From Sphagnum compactum (Eukaryota > Bryophyta > Sphagnopsida > Sphagnales), in assembly GCA_965153455.1 (NCBI GenBank), contig OZ234493.1:1922001-1986000 (forward strand): a stretch of 64,000 nt of DNA, read 5' to 3'. The position numbers and the translations under genes are program-made. Positions 1 through 10,795 of the stretch are shown here, in pieces. The notes below the pieces were generated by a model. The model saw only the letters and a program-made list of their open reading frames with translations. It ran no database searches and was not told the origin of the DNA. The stretch's first letter is position 1, and each line of letters opens with the position of its first letter.

Positions 1-1647
1 TTTGTTAACGAACCCAACAACAATGGTGGGGGGGGGGCCTCTCTCCCCCTCTCCTTTGTATACCCGATGATGGGTTGTTTTAACACAAAGCTTTTTTTAC
101 AACTCGTAGTGTGAAGGCCAAATGATCAATTAAAAAAATTGAAACATGTCCCAATATTGATAATTGAAATTTCAACATGTCCATGAATCAAACAAAGAAA
201 TGATTTATGACAATAAATTTTTTAAAGAAAATTTAAATTATTATTTCTCATTTGTCAATGACAATAATCAATATGTACCAATATAATTATATCATACTTA
301 TAAGGCCAGTTTGGCAACATAACATCATCTAATCTATTAAACATAATTCGGCTACCAATTAAGTTTGGAAGGAGGTTTTGTTTTTCCTTGAGTTCACATT
401 TTAGCTATTCAAACCGTAAGCAACATAAGGTGAGAACACAAAAGTTTAGGCACACAAAATCGAGGTGTGCGTAGGAGTAGTGAGACACACGAGTTAGAAA
501 GTATGTAGCACATATCATCACGACTTTGGGGGACTTTGATGACTATGGTGGTTTTTTTACTATTATATTTGGGAAGAGAAAAAGAGGCTCAAAATCATTG
601 TTTTCAAAATTAGGTAAATAGTAGCCCAAGAAATGCAAAAAGGGCAAGGGGAAGGTACCAATCATACTTGCATAGTGACATAAAAAAATCTTGAAATTGA
701 GCTTTCGAGTGTGAAATTATATGTGCATATAGTTGGTGGGTAGGTTTGTGTACTTATAAGATATTTCAATGGTTGCGTTACATTTTGAATTGGAATTTTT
801 TCATTACATGTGTTATATAACACCATGTAATTATATAACACAGAAGTTGCCTTTACCTTCAACTTAATGTTTTTTTTTTATAAAATGAAAAAGAAATATC
901 TGACAACTCATTATTGCTACAAAGTTCTAGATGTCTATCTCTTCTCAAAACCTTTTTTAAAAAAATCTATTTTAACAATCAATTCTAAAATCATTCAAGC
1001 TCAAAAGAAGAGAAATTTGTTGTGTATTTAAATTTAAAAATGTCTAATGTTTTGTAAAAATGCATATCTATATATATTTTTTTAAACAGTCTTATAACCA
1101 AAGTTTATCAAATGGGTACTACGTATCCCTCCAACTTGGATTCTTTTGGGGGCACATGTTCAAAAATCAAACTACCGTGCTTGTGTAAAAAGCAAGCACG
1201 TAGACCTCACTCACTCGGTGTGTTAAAAGTGTCCTAAAATTGTGGGAAAGGGTATACATACCACTTTCTTTCATGAGGACTTTTGTGCCCAAGTTGTCAA
1301 ACTTGGCACAATAGGCAGATTGAAAGAACTGCCCATGCAATTGCACCCGTGAGTAAAGTCAAATTATAACATGGGTTGAGATTATTACAAAGTGAATAAA
1401 ATAATACACTTTTGTTGTTCTTACCATCAATCTAAAAAGACCCTCAACCTTTAAAAATTTAAATGAAATGGCGGTTCCTGTCATTCCCAATGTATTCCCA
1501 TCAAGTTCCCAATGGGTTGCCATCCAATTCCCAATATTTTCCTCAAGTTCCCAATAGCACCTCAATTTCACCATTTTTCCACAAAGAAAATTGAGAGCTT
1601 TTTCAGATTTTTTTTTTTTGGGGCAGTTTATATGCAAGAATTTACAA

Positions 1648-1686
<39 letters not shown>

Positions 1687-2036
1687 CTTTCATAGTTCAT
1701 ATTAAAGGCCAAATTTGGCTAATTGTTTGTAAGGAAGGTTTTGATTAGGTATCTGAGTTGATTGCAAATTCAGTCTCTTGTGTGTGTGCATTTATTTTGT
1801 TTGCAAATGGATTTTATTTCAATTGTGCCCACCAAAAAAAAAGAAAAAAAAAAGCCAATAATATGTCAGTCCTCGCCTTGTACGGAATAGGGGTGGCCGG
1901 GTATTTGATTTCGTGGATACCCATTGGTTCTGGTTTTCCAGATCATTTTAGAATCAGAGGATCATGGGTTGTTCTCTGGGATTTTCAAAAAGAATCGACG
2001 GTTCTCATGAAAGAACCGGAAGTTAACAGTAAGGAA
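1..2036. other. AT-rich intergenic stretch, no gene seen
   Basis: No open frame here resembles a known protein and the longer ones cross simple repeats. The stretch contains a G-run near position 30 and a (TA)n microsatellite at 1651-1682. A block near 1490-1560 repeats the phrase TTCCCAA several times. Around 1950-2036 a sequence rich in the phrase GAACC leads into the tandem array that follows. Confidence 0.6.
1651..1682. repeat. (TA)n microsatellite
   Basis: An uninterrupted TA dinucleotide run of about 32 bp, preceded by GGA and followed by CATAC. Confidence 0.95.
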
Positions 2037-2362
2037 CCATGGTTAATGGATCCGAACCAGTTCTAGACCCATTTTCTGAGAAGCATGGTTAATAGATCCG
2101 AACCGGTTTTAGACACATTTTCTGAAAACCATGGTTAGTAGATCAGAGCCCGTTCTGGACCCATTTTTGGAGAACCGTGGTTAGTAGACCAGAACCACTT
2201 GTGGACCCATTTTTGGAGAACCATGGTGAATAGATCAGAACCAGTTGTGGACCCAGTTTTGGAGGACCATGGTTAATAGATCGGAACCAGTTGTGGAGCC
2301 ATTTTTGGAGAACCATGGTTAATAGATCAGAACCAGTTGTGGAGCCATTTTTGGAGAACCAT
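2037..2362. repeat. 46-bp minisatellite, about seven copies
   Basis: Seven head-to-tail copies of a 46-bp unit that starts CCATGGTTAATAGATC and contains GAACCAGTTGTGG and a TTTTGGAGAA-type end. Copies on the right are nearly identical, while those on the left have diverged (for example CTGAGAA in place of TGGAGAA). The unit length is not a multiple of three and no long frame is maintained, so it is probably non-coding. Confidence 0.85.
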
Positions 2363-2855
2363 GGTTATGAACCCAAAAGAACCGCCCTGATAACCAGTGA
2401 GGGGTTTGGTGCAGTTTCTAATGCCCGCCCAAAGACCGCAACAACCCAGGCTTTAGAAGAGTAACACCCGCAGAAACATGCAATTTTTGAACCCGGATCT
2501 CACCAAGCTTGTGGCAAGAAGAAGCCAGAGTTCAGCTGGTTCTGGGCAGAGATCTATAAATCTATTGTAGTTGAATAGAGCAGGTTTGACAAAAATAATA
2601 TAAATTTTAGACATGCTGAAATTTCCAAGAAAAATTTAAAAAAATTCTCAAGGAATTATCATTTTTAGGGTGAATGTCAAATGAAGCATCCTTTGGAATA
2701 TTCATGAAATATATAATTTTAGTTGTCCAAATGCAAATTTCAAAAATTAAATAATTATTTGTCAGAGACTTGTCAAAACTCTGCTTTTCAACCATATGTA
2801 CACATGGTTCAAGTACATGTATATATGGATGTTTTTTTCAAAAAAAAACACCTTT

Positions 2856-3235
2856 CATAGCAATATTTTACAGCAAAATTTGGTTAAATCTTCTTATGGA
2901 TGATCACCAGTTTGAGTACATTGCAATATTTTACAGCAAAATTTGGTTAAATCTTCTTATGGATGATCACCAGTTTGACTACATTGCAATTTTTTTTACA
3001 GCGAAATTTGGTTAAATCTTCTTATGGATGATCACCAGTTTGATTACATTGCAATATTTTACAGCAAAATGGGTTAAATCTTCTTATGGATGATCACCAG
3101 TTTGAGGTCATTGCAACATTTTACAGCAAAATTTGGTTAAATCTTCTTGTGGATGATCACCAGTTTGACTACATTGCCAATTTTACAGCGAAAGAAATTT
3201 GGTTAAATCTTCTTATGGATGATCACCAGTTTGGC
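2856..3235. repeat. 63-bp minisatellite, about six copies
   Basis: Six tandem copies of a unit of about 63 bp containing TTTTACAGCAAAATTTGG and GGATGATCACCAGTTTGA. Because 63 is divisible by three, several adjacent units stay open on the plus strand and encode a repeated 21-residue peptide that includes LNLLMDDHQF. Small indels (a longer T-run near 2990, a gap near 3070, an insertion near 3190) break the frame between blocks, so I read it as satellite DNA rather than a gene. Confidence 0.85.
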
Positions 3236-4362
3236 TGGCTGGGTTTCGAAAGTGTCGGAAACAAACACTGTTGGGCACAAAGATAGTCTTTTATCCACAC
3301 TCAGTGTGGTCAAACATAATAATATCCAGTCAAGCTCATCAGACTCTCTCTCTCTCTCTCTCTCTCTCTATATGTGAGGATAGGTGCATTTGTTTGTTAC
3401 TTCCCCGACCATGACGAGAGACGATGATGATCATGGGGGTAAGTAGGTCCCAAGAACACCAGGCCGCACAATATATATGACCGAGTAAAACACAGCTAAT
3501 GAATGTCCTCCCCCCGCCCACGATGGCTGGCGATGATGATGATGATGATGTCCAGGTCCACATTTTGAACCTGGACATACATGGAATTTCGCTAACCAAG
3601 TACACTCTATAAAGACACTGATGTCACCAGGTGGAATTCTTTTGGGCTCTCATCAACCAAGCAAGAGATGTTGCGTGTTCGAATGACCACCACCCTTGCA
3701 GCAAAGACATGCAACTGAGGAGGCTTCAGGCTTCGAGGGGAAAAGTCTACAAGTTCATCCAAAAGTTATGAGAATCTATCTATCTTTTGAGTGTGGCTAT
3801 AGACTAGCAAGCCCGTTGTTGTTGTAGTAGGAGTAGCAGCGTCATTCATTGTTGTTGTTGTTGTTTTTTCTCTCTCTTGCTTATTTTAGATCATCTCGGC
3901 ATCTGATATCCCAATTGGAACTTGGTGAACTTTTTTACACTGTAGCTTGTGATATCTATCAAGCTTCTTCGGGTACACAAGTTGGTCCATTGAACGATTG
4001 CACGAGAAGAAAATCACACTTTCCGTTCAAGTTCAACCCCATAAATGAGATTCATTGGTGGGGTCAGTCACATTAGTGTTTATTTTAATTTTTGTTTATT
4101 TTTTTAGTTTTGTGGTTTGTAAAGTTTGACAATTTTTTTCAAAATTTTAGCAATTTTTTAAATAAAAAATTACACATTAAAAAAAAATTCCCAATTCTTT
4201 ACAAAATTTTTTGTTGCCCACATTGCAAAAAAAAATTCAAACAAAAAAATAAAATAATAAAAAAAAATCACTGGTTAGCATTCTTAGTGATAAGATGGAG
4301 TGCATTTTCATCAACCTTTGTTACCCCCCAGATATTAAAGATAGAAGCATCTAAAATTGTTG
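3236..4362. other. Intergenic stretch, no gene seen
   Basis: This holds a (TC)n run at about 3343-3368, a short GAT/ATG triplet run near 3530-3552, a TTG run near 3850-3866 and poly-T/poly-A-rich DNA after 4100. No open frame has recognisable protein character. Confidence 0.6.
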
Positions 4363-4715
4363 AAACCAGGGGGTGTGTCACACCGTGGCCTTGCCATTTT
4401 ACATTAAAAAGTATCTTAAGGCAACAAAAGAAGAATTATGGAAACTCAAATATTTCACCATGCAAAAATATAAATCTTCAAAAAATCTTTAGAATATAAT
4501 CTTAGAAAAATGCTCTCAAGATATTATAACTCTATTATAACTAATCTCAAGTTTCAACACAAGCCAAAATATATCATCTTTCAAAAATCCTCATATAATA
4601 AAAATAGACCTATTATTATTACCTAGTATAGTAGGGGCCAAAATCCATTAATTAAGCTACTAGGTATACTCTATAATGAATCTAAACACAATATCCTTGC
4701 CTACCAAGGCAAGGC
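4363..4715 (-). repeat. Dispersed repeat, copy 1 (inverted relative to copies 2 and 3)
   Basis: About 350 bp whose reverse complement matches 18,571-18,885, and in part 62,613-62,738. Shared landmarks include a TGACACACCCC-type end, the phrase TTTTTGCATGGTGAA, the phrase GCTTGTGTTGAAACTTGAG, and a small hairpin at the other end with stem CCTTGCC/GGCAAGG at 4695-4714. It encodes nothing recognisable. It may be a non-autonomous transposon or the end of a larger one; I could not identify terminal repeats or a target-site duplication. Confidence 0.7.
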
Positions 4716-5063
4716 CAATAAATCATAGTCTTGGCAAGAACAACTCTTGGCTCTACCTTGCACTTATATTTTTTTGATAACATACAAAAGCCATCAGAAC
4801 CAGTGTTTTTATTATTGAATTTTGTGATGTAGCTAATGTGGTGGTGATCATTATCCATAAGACAACTAAGCAAAAGTTGGCAATGAAAAATATGAAAGGA
4901 AAATAATAATAATAATAAAAATAAAAATTCTTCCATACTTTTTAGCTACCTACTGGAACTTAACATATAATATTTTGAGATTTTATATATATTTCAAATT
5001 TTCATGAATGTTTTTATAAAATAGAAATTTGTGAAATAATATTCTTTTAAAAAACATTTGAGG
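4716..5063. other. AT-rich spacer, no gene seen
   Basis: AT-rich DNA between the dispersed repeat and the left arm of the large inverted duplication. Nothing recognisable. Confidence 0.55.
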
Positions 5064-7689
5064 TTGAAATTAATTTAACCAGAAAAGTAAAAAAGAACAT
5101 GGGAATCCCAACCTACTTCAAGTTAAACTAAGTCTATTTTTTTATTAAGTTTCAAAGTTATCTCTTGTGTTTTGAATTAGGGTTTATTTTCTAGAATTTT
5201 TTTGATTAGTTGTTGTTTTTTTTTTCCCCCTTTTGATGGGCTCTCTTAAAAATTAATTACCTAGTGTGGAAGATGAGTTGTAGCTAAGGTATATTGTGAG
5301 CTATGAAAGGGGGGGGGGGGGGGCACCACATTGACAAAGTCATGACCCTGCGTGCTTCTCAAGGGGGGGGGGGGGCGGGGGGGGGAGGGGGTTCCGGAAC
5401 TTTGGGTCTGCATGTCTGCACTGGGGTTCTTGGGCCCGGATGCCTTGTTGCCCATCCATATTAAGTATGCATTAACCTTTCCAGCCAAGCTACTGACATC
5501 ACCATTTTGTTTGTGTGTGTGTTTTTTTTGGGGGCAATGCCAAGTGCAATGCAAGCAAAACAAACACGACTTTTGAGCCTACTAAGAAACTAGAACCCAA
5601 AAACAAACTAGACTCTAAACCCTAATAAACTAGAACCCCAACTTCTGGAGTCCAATGACACTATTGTGTACTACTTTTGGTCCCCTTGACTTTGCTACCT
5701 CACCAAGTGAAAGGATCAGCAACATTGGTCACCAACTATTATTAGCATCACATTACAAATTAGGGTTATTTCACTTTTAATTGCAATTGGTCAAGCTTAA
5801 ATGGATAAAGCTCATTGACCCATTTATCCTAATAACATTAATGTTTGAATCCTCATGTCAAAACATATTATTTCCACCCCATAATTATTTGTGGGACAAC
5901 ATGCTATAGCCTATAGTGAAATAAAAGGTGCCGAATACCATAAATAATCAAGCTTGCTATAGTCTTGTGTGATTCTTTCCTTAGAAGAGAACCTCCAGTC
6001 TTGGTTTTGACATTTAAAAATTATTTGGAGGTTTTTAGGCTAAGGTTTGAGCTTGGTTCTTCCAATTTTTATACCTTTCAATGTTAGTTTTAACATTTCA
6101 AAAATAATAATTTAAGAACATCTAGGCATGGTTCAAAATTTCTGTATGTTTTCATGTTCATAATACACATTTTCCAATGCTAGAGATTGTAAGGGCACAA
6201 AGTTTTATAACAAATTAGTACAAGTGTTTATACAAATATAAAGTTTAACAATTATTTTTAAACATTATTTAATTATAATGTATAGCCTGTTTAACAACTT
6301 TTTCTCTTTTTTTTTGAAAACATGACCTTGTGTTTAAGATTTTTTTTCATGGTTTTAATTTCAGTTCCAAATGTAAAAAAAGAAAAAGTTCCATCATTTG
6401 GTTCTTGTGTTAGTTCCAACAGAAAAAAAGAAAAAAAAGGCTATCAACTCAAGTCCAAATCACAAGCATTTGAACTTGAACCCTTGGATTTACAACCTAT
6501 AAGTAGGAGGAAAGAAAGAGGTAAGTAAGAAAGGAGAGAGAATTAGGTATGGAAGAATGATATCTTGTATAATCCCTATCATTATGGTTCCCCTTTTGCC
6601 TAGGTTTTTCACAACTGAATTCAATGATGTTATTGTCATCTTGTAATTCTTTGCTTGGTCTGAAAGCCAAAAGCAAACGTGTTTCAAGTGAATTCTTTCT
6701 CCACCCTTTTCGTTATTTTGCATTTCCTTTTCTTGTTGTGGTATTGCTAGTGGGGTTTTTAAGGTGAGTTCCCATGATGCTCTTATTCATTAAATTCTTT
6801 TGCAGGTATAGATGGTGGCATCATGGTCATCTTGCAATTTCTAGCATTGCAATTTTGAGTTTTCATTAACAACTTGTTTTAGGCAAAGCTTGACCTATTG
6901 TCATATTGTACATTCTTTCATCATGGTATTGCCTTATTAGTAAGTATAATACCCTCATTCTTTGTAAACCATAATCTTCCATGGCAAGGGGAGGTGAAAT
7001 ATCCCATTTTGTTATAAGCTTCAATTGTTTGTGGGAGAATGACCATAACACACCCCTTGCACATGCATAAATTTCATTTTTTCTTTGTTTACTATCTTTT
7101 CATAAGAATTTGATTTTGATTTACAACTAGTGTATTTTTCAACAACGAAAACAAAAATAAAATCTCATGACTCATGTTTTGGTTTTATGTGTAAGGCTAT
7201 GGCAAGTGGACAAAGCTATTTAGATTTGAACTATCACCTTTTTCTATAACAGAAATGGGAAGGTTCAAGTCTTCTCTGTATAGATTCTCACTGCACTAGT
7301 TCCTTTGACACATGGATTTGCTTCTCCTTCTTTTGCTTGGGTTTTTCCTGTACATGCCATGACATGAAGTCTTATTGCTCTTGCTAACAAGCTTTGCACG
7401 TAAACCCAAGTAGGCTAGCATGGACCATCATATCCATGTGGTAACACTTATTGTTGGCAACTCCATTTGATATCTGTAATTGTATGTGGAGGGCAGCAAT
7501 GGGCCATATCACGAATGTATGTTTTTTGATACCATGGTATGTATGTATACATATGGGAGCTGAAAACTTGTATCAGTCTTTGGACAGATTAACATCAGTT
7601 GTTGAAACATAACTTTTCACATACATAGTTATATGTACTACATGAAAAGGATATGTGTTCTAACACAAAGTACCAAAGAAAGTAACAAG
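5064..7689 (+). repeat. Left arm of a large inverted duplication
   Basis: About 2.63 kb whose reverse complement matches 18,895-21,570 nearly end to end. The outer end begins TTGAAATTAATTTAACC and the inner end finishes AGAAAGTAACAAG. The arms share non-coding sequence throughout, including a 60-70-codon frame at 6866-7051 on the minus strand that reappears at 19,623-19,832 on the plus strand; neither looks like a conserved protein. Long G-runs at about 5309-5322 and 5365-5392 are C-runs of different length in the other arm. It could be two copies of an unidentified mobile element in opposite orientation or a segmental inverted duplication. Confidence 0.85.
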
Positions 7690-8845
7690 TTAGATAATAG
7701 GCAGCTCAAAGGAAAGAAAGAGAAGAAAGACGGTAAAGATCTTTCCAAGAATGTGGTTTGCAATTCCTCCCGACAAAATTGCCCTTTCAAAGAAGAGAAG
7801 GGACCTTCCACTAGGGGAAGAAGGTCATCGATGACCTTGATCTGGGACCTTCCACTCCGGGAAGATCCCTAAAAGCTCTTTTCCCAGGCAGCATAAAGGA
7901 ACAATTTTGAGAGTGTTCAAGGGCCCACCCAACTCAACATGGGTCTCCCTCGAGCTCTAGCCTCTGGCATGATGCTCATGGATCAACTGGGTGATGATGC
8001 CCCATCTCCTGTCCTCTCCCTCATCACTTCAGCACGATCTTGCCACCTTCCAAGGACTGCTTTGCCTGGAAGGCAAGCATGGGACAGGTGGGGAGGGAGG
8101 AGGCTAATAGCTCTCCCTCTCCCTCCCTCCCTCCCTCCCTCTCTCCTTCCTTCCCTTTGACCAAAATGGGCGAGTGAGTGAGTGCCTGAGTGGGTCATGT
8201 GATCTTGACGGAAAATTATATTCTAGAACAAATATTCTAGAGTCCCAACTGCAAAATTGGGTTGGTGGGTAGGTGAGTGGATGAGAGAGTGGGTCATGTG
8301 TTCTTGACGGAAAAAAAACATATTTGACCAATACTCCAATCTCATCACAACAATACTCCTCCTCCTCCGATCACAACATTTAGTTTTGAGTAGCATGAGA
8401 ATACTAGTTAGGAGTAGGTAGTAGTTTGAAGAGTTAAGTTGAGTCCTCAGAGTGCTAATTCATCAAAGGCTATGAAGAAGGTTGTGGGATTGGCATTAAA
8501 AGGTGGTTTGATATATTATACTAGATTAGTGTGCCTAAATACAAAGCCCAAAAATTCACCACAAAGATAAGATAAGGGGTTGAGGAAAATGTAGAAGAGA
8601 AAAAAAGTCACTAGGATTTTACTCAATTTTTTCCCTCTAAAAGTAGTAGTTAACTTAGTACCCTAGTCTGGTAAGGAACTCATTTTGTTTGGTGGTGCTT
8701 TTGCCTAGGTACCTAACTAACTTAAAAAGGCCAAAGCTATTTGTTATTGTCCATGTTTGGAAGACCTGGGCTTTTTGTCATTGTTGTTGTGTCTTAAGGA
8801 AACTGCACTGGGAAAGTGGGTTGGGGGAGGGAGGAGAGGTTGGGT

Positions 8846-8943
8846 GTATTTTGTCACCAAATCTCGTGGAAAGCAAAATCTTGTCAAGCTTTTAAAAAAG
8901 GGGTTTGGAATTGCATTCATTTATTTATTTATTTATTTATTTA
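8846..8943. repeat. 100-bp direct repeat, copy 1
   Basis: Starts at TGTATTTTGTCACCAAATCT, continues through AAAGCAAAATCTTGTCAAGC and ends in a TTTA microsatellite. The second copy is at 9109-9211, 263 bp downstream, with a few substitutions and small indels. Confidence 0.8.
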
Positions 8944-9108
8944 GTTGTAGTGTTTGGGTTGTTCTCTAAAAGTTGGATTCTATTTATTGGAAATGTCACT
9001 TATAGAAACTTTCCAAATTTTCCAATGTATTTAGAGGGCACCTTATATACACCCCAAATAAATTATTTTTAGGTGTTTTTTCTTTTCTTTTCTTTTGGAG
9101 GGTTGTTG

Positions 9109-9211
9109 GTGTGTTTTGTCACCAAATCTTGTGGAAAGCAAAAATCTCGTCAAGCTTTTTAAAAAAAAGGGTTTGGAATTACTATTATTTACTTATTTAT
9201 TTATTTATTTA
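9109..9211. repeat. 100-bp direct repeat, copy 2
   Basis: Second copy of the segment at 8846-8943, again ending in a TTTA-type run. The intervening 165 bp is not duplicated. Confidence 0.8.
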
Positions 9212-9840
9212 TCCATCCCAATCTCTTTACATATGTTTAATAAGTTCATGATAACCCGTTCCCCTCATGCATAATTGAGGAGTAAAAAGCACATATATTG
9301 GGTCGGGGAAGAATGCACGCTCAAAAATGCGAGGCCAGACTCGACTAGATACCCACCCGGCACGATGGCTTTTCCTTGGACCCACTTCCTTGTTTCGGGA
9401 AACTCCGCACTCTGCAGGCTTTACCCTACACTTATCTCTCCTCCTTACTTTTGTCAAAAAGGGTTGCAAAATCTGTTTTGGGGGCTAGAAACAGGTCCCT
9501 TAAAACCGTGGTGTGTTTTGTTTGGGTTTTGACTTTTTGGCCTGGACTAATACCCTGATTATTAACTGGGGTAACCTATTTGGGGTTGGTTGGTTGGTTG
9601 GTTAGTTGTTTATCTTTTTCTTTCTTTTTTCTATTTTTTTTTTTGGGGGCGTGTTTTGTTCAGTGTTTTTGTTTTTGGTTTCTCTCTCTCTTTTCCTTGT
9701 CAGGGAAAATAAACCAACTAACTAGCTCTAAATTAATTAATTTTTTAAAAAAAAAAAACTAGCTACATGGGAGAAGAGGAGGGGAGCAAAAGAGGGGGAG
9801 GGGGGGGGAGAAAAGAATGGGGGGCTAGTTGTGGACGTGG

Positions 9841-10182
9841 TTATGAATTTTCTTGAACAAGAAGAAAATTGAGACACTGTTTGTGATGTTTTGGGTGTGG
9901 AATGGGGGTCGTCTCTTTGTGTTTTGGGTGCGAAATTGGGGTCGTCTCAGTCCGTGTTTTTGTCTTTGTTTCCGATCCGCAAGGCCGTCGGAAGAAGGAA
10001 GGAAGAGGGAAGAAATTTGCTTGCCGAGCACTATTTGTTGTTGTTGTTGCTCCTTCTTTTTCTTTCTTCTTGTAGGTTGTGCGTCAAGTAGTTTGTTGTC
10101 GTCGCACAGGATATGGTCTGGTGGGTGCATTTGGTTGCTTTCCAACAGCTTCACAAAACAAGCTGACTGACTGACTGACTCT

Positions 10183-10220
<38 letters not shown>

Positions 10221-10795
10221 CGGAGCAAACAGCAAACCTTCTTTATGTTTTGTCGGAAACAAAATCTTTTGGAAAACTCTTATGCTTTTGTTTCGGAAAC
10301 CAAACAAACAAAATGATTGGGGAAAAAAAAAACCAAAACAGAAAGAATTGGAATAAGCCTCTTGGTGACTCGTCAATTCTTTGTGAGGAGGAGCTTCATC
10401 ATCAGCATCATCATCGTGGTTCTTGTTGTTGCGGAGTGAGTGGATTGGCGGACAACGGGACAGTTGCAAAACATCTGGCTTAAGAAGACTTGAAGAAGAA
10501 GCTGAAGAAGAAGAAGAAGAAGCTGCTATGGAATTGTTTTTGTGCATTGGCCCATCATCTTGTTGTTGTTGTTGTGACAGTAGTGGGTCGTTGTTCAGAA
10601 GCTTCATCTTCTTCTCATCTTGGAAGAGAAGATCGGAAATAACAGATGGAGTGGCGGGAACTCGATCTTGGTTTAGGAATCCTGAACTGGAATTGACTCC
10701 TGCTGAGGGTTGTGATTAGAGAGACAGACACACAGACACAGACAGAGAGTAGGGCAGAGTCTCATTTTGTTGGTGGGGGGGGGTTTGTTGCATGA
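9841..10795 (+). promoter_or_regulatory. Promoter-proximal region and probable 5' leader of the BRI1-like gene
   Basis: Less AT-rich than the flanks and full of the pyrimidine and purine tracts typical of plant leaders: an (AG)n run at 10,182-10,215, TTG triplets near 10,035 and 10,560, GAAGAA triplets near 10,490-10,525 and a CACAGACA run near 10,730. Open frames on both strands in this stretch are low complexity and are not credible proteins. The transcription start cannot be placed from sequence alone. Confidence 0.4.

Larger units (their letters stand above)
7690..9840. other. Intergenic stretch upstream of the receptor kinase gene
   Basis: No gene recognised. It holds an 18-bp perfect palindrome (7821-7838), a CTCC/CCCT-rich microsatellite near 8115-8150, a duplicated phrase GTGGGTCATGTG near 8191 and 8290, and two direct copies of a roughly 100-bp segment (8846-8943 and 9109-9211), each ending in a TTTA run. 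Some proximal part may act as the promoter of the downstream gene, but I see no convincing TATA box. Confidence 0.5.

Noticed and set aside
6866-7051. Matching 61-69-codon frames in both inverted arms (also 19,623-19,832)
   Set aside because: Conservation is explained by the duplication of the whole arm; the peptides resemble no known family.
9825-10607. A 260-codon open frame on the minus strand, rich in Gln, Ser and Lys
   Set aside because: It is the antisense of triplet and dinucleotide runs in the leader of the BRI1-like gene and has no domain; simple repeats alone explain its length.
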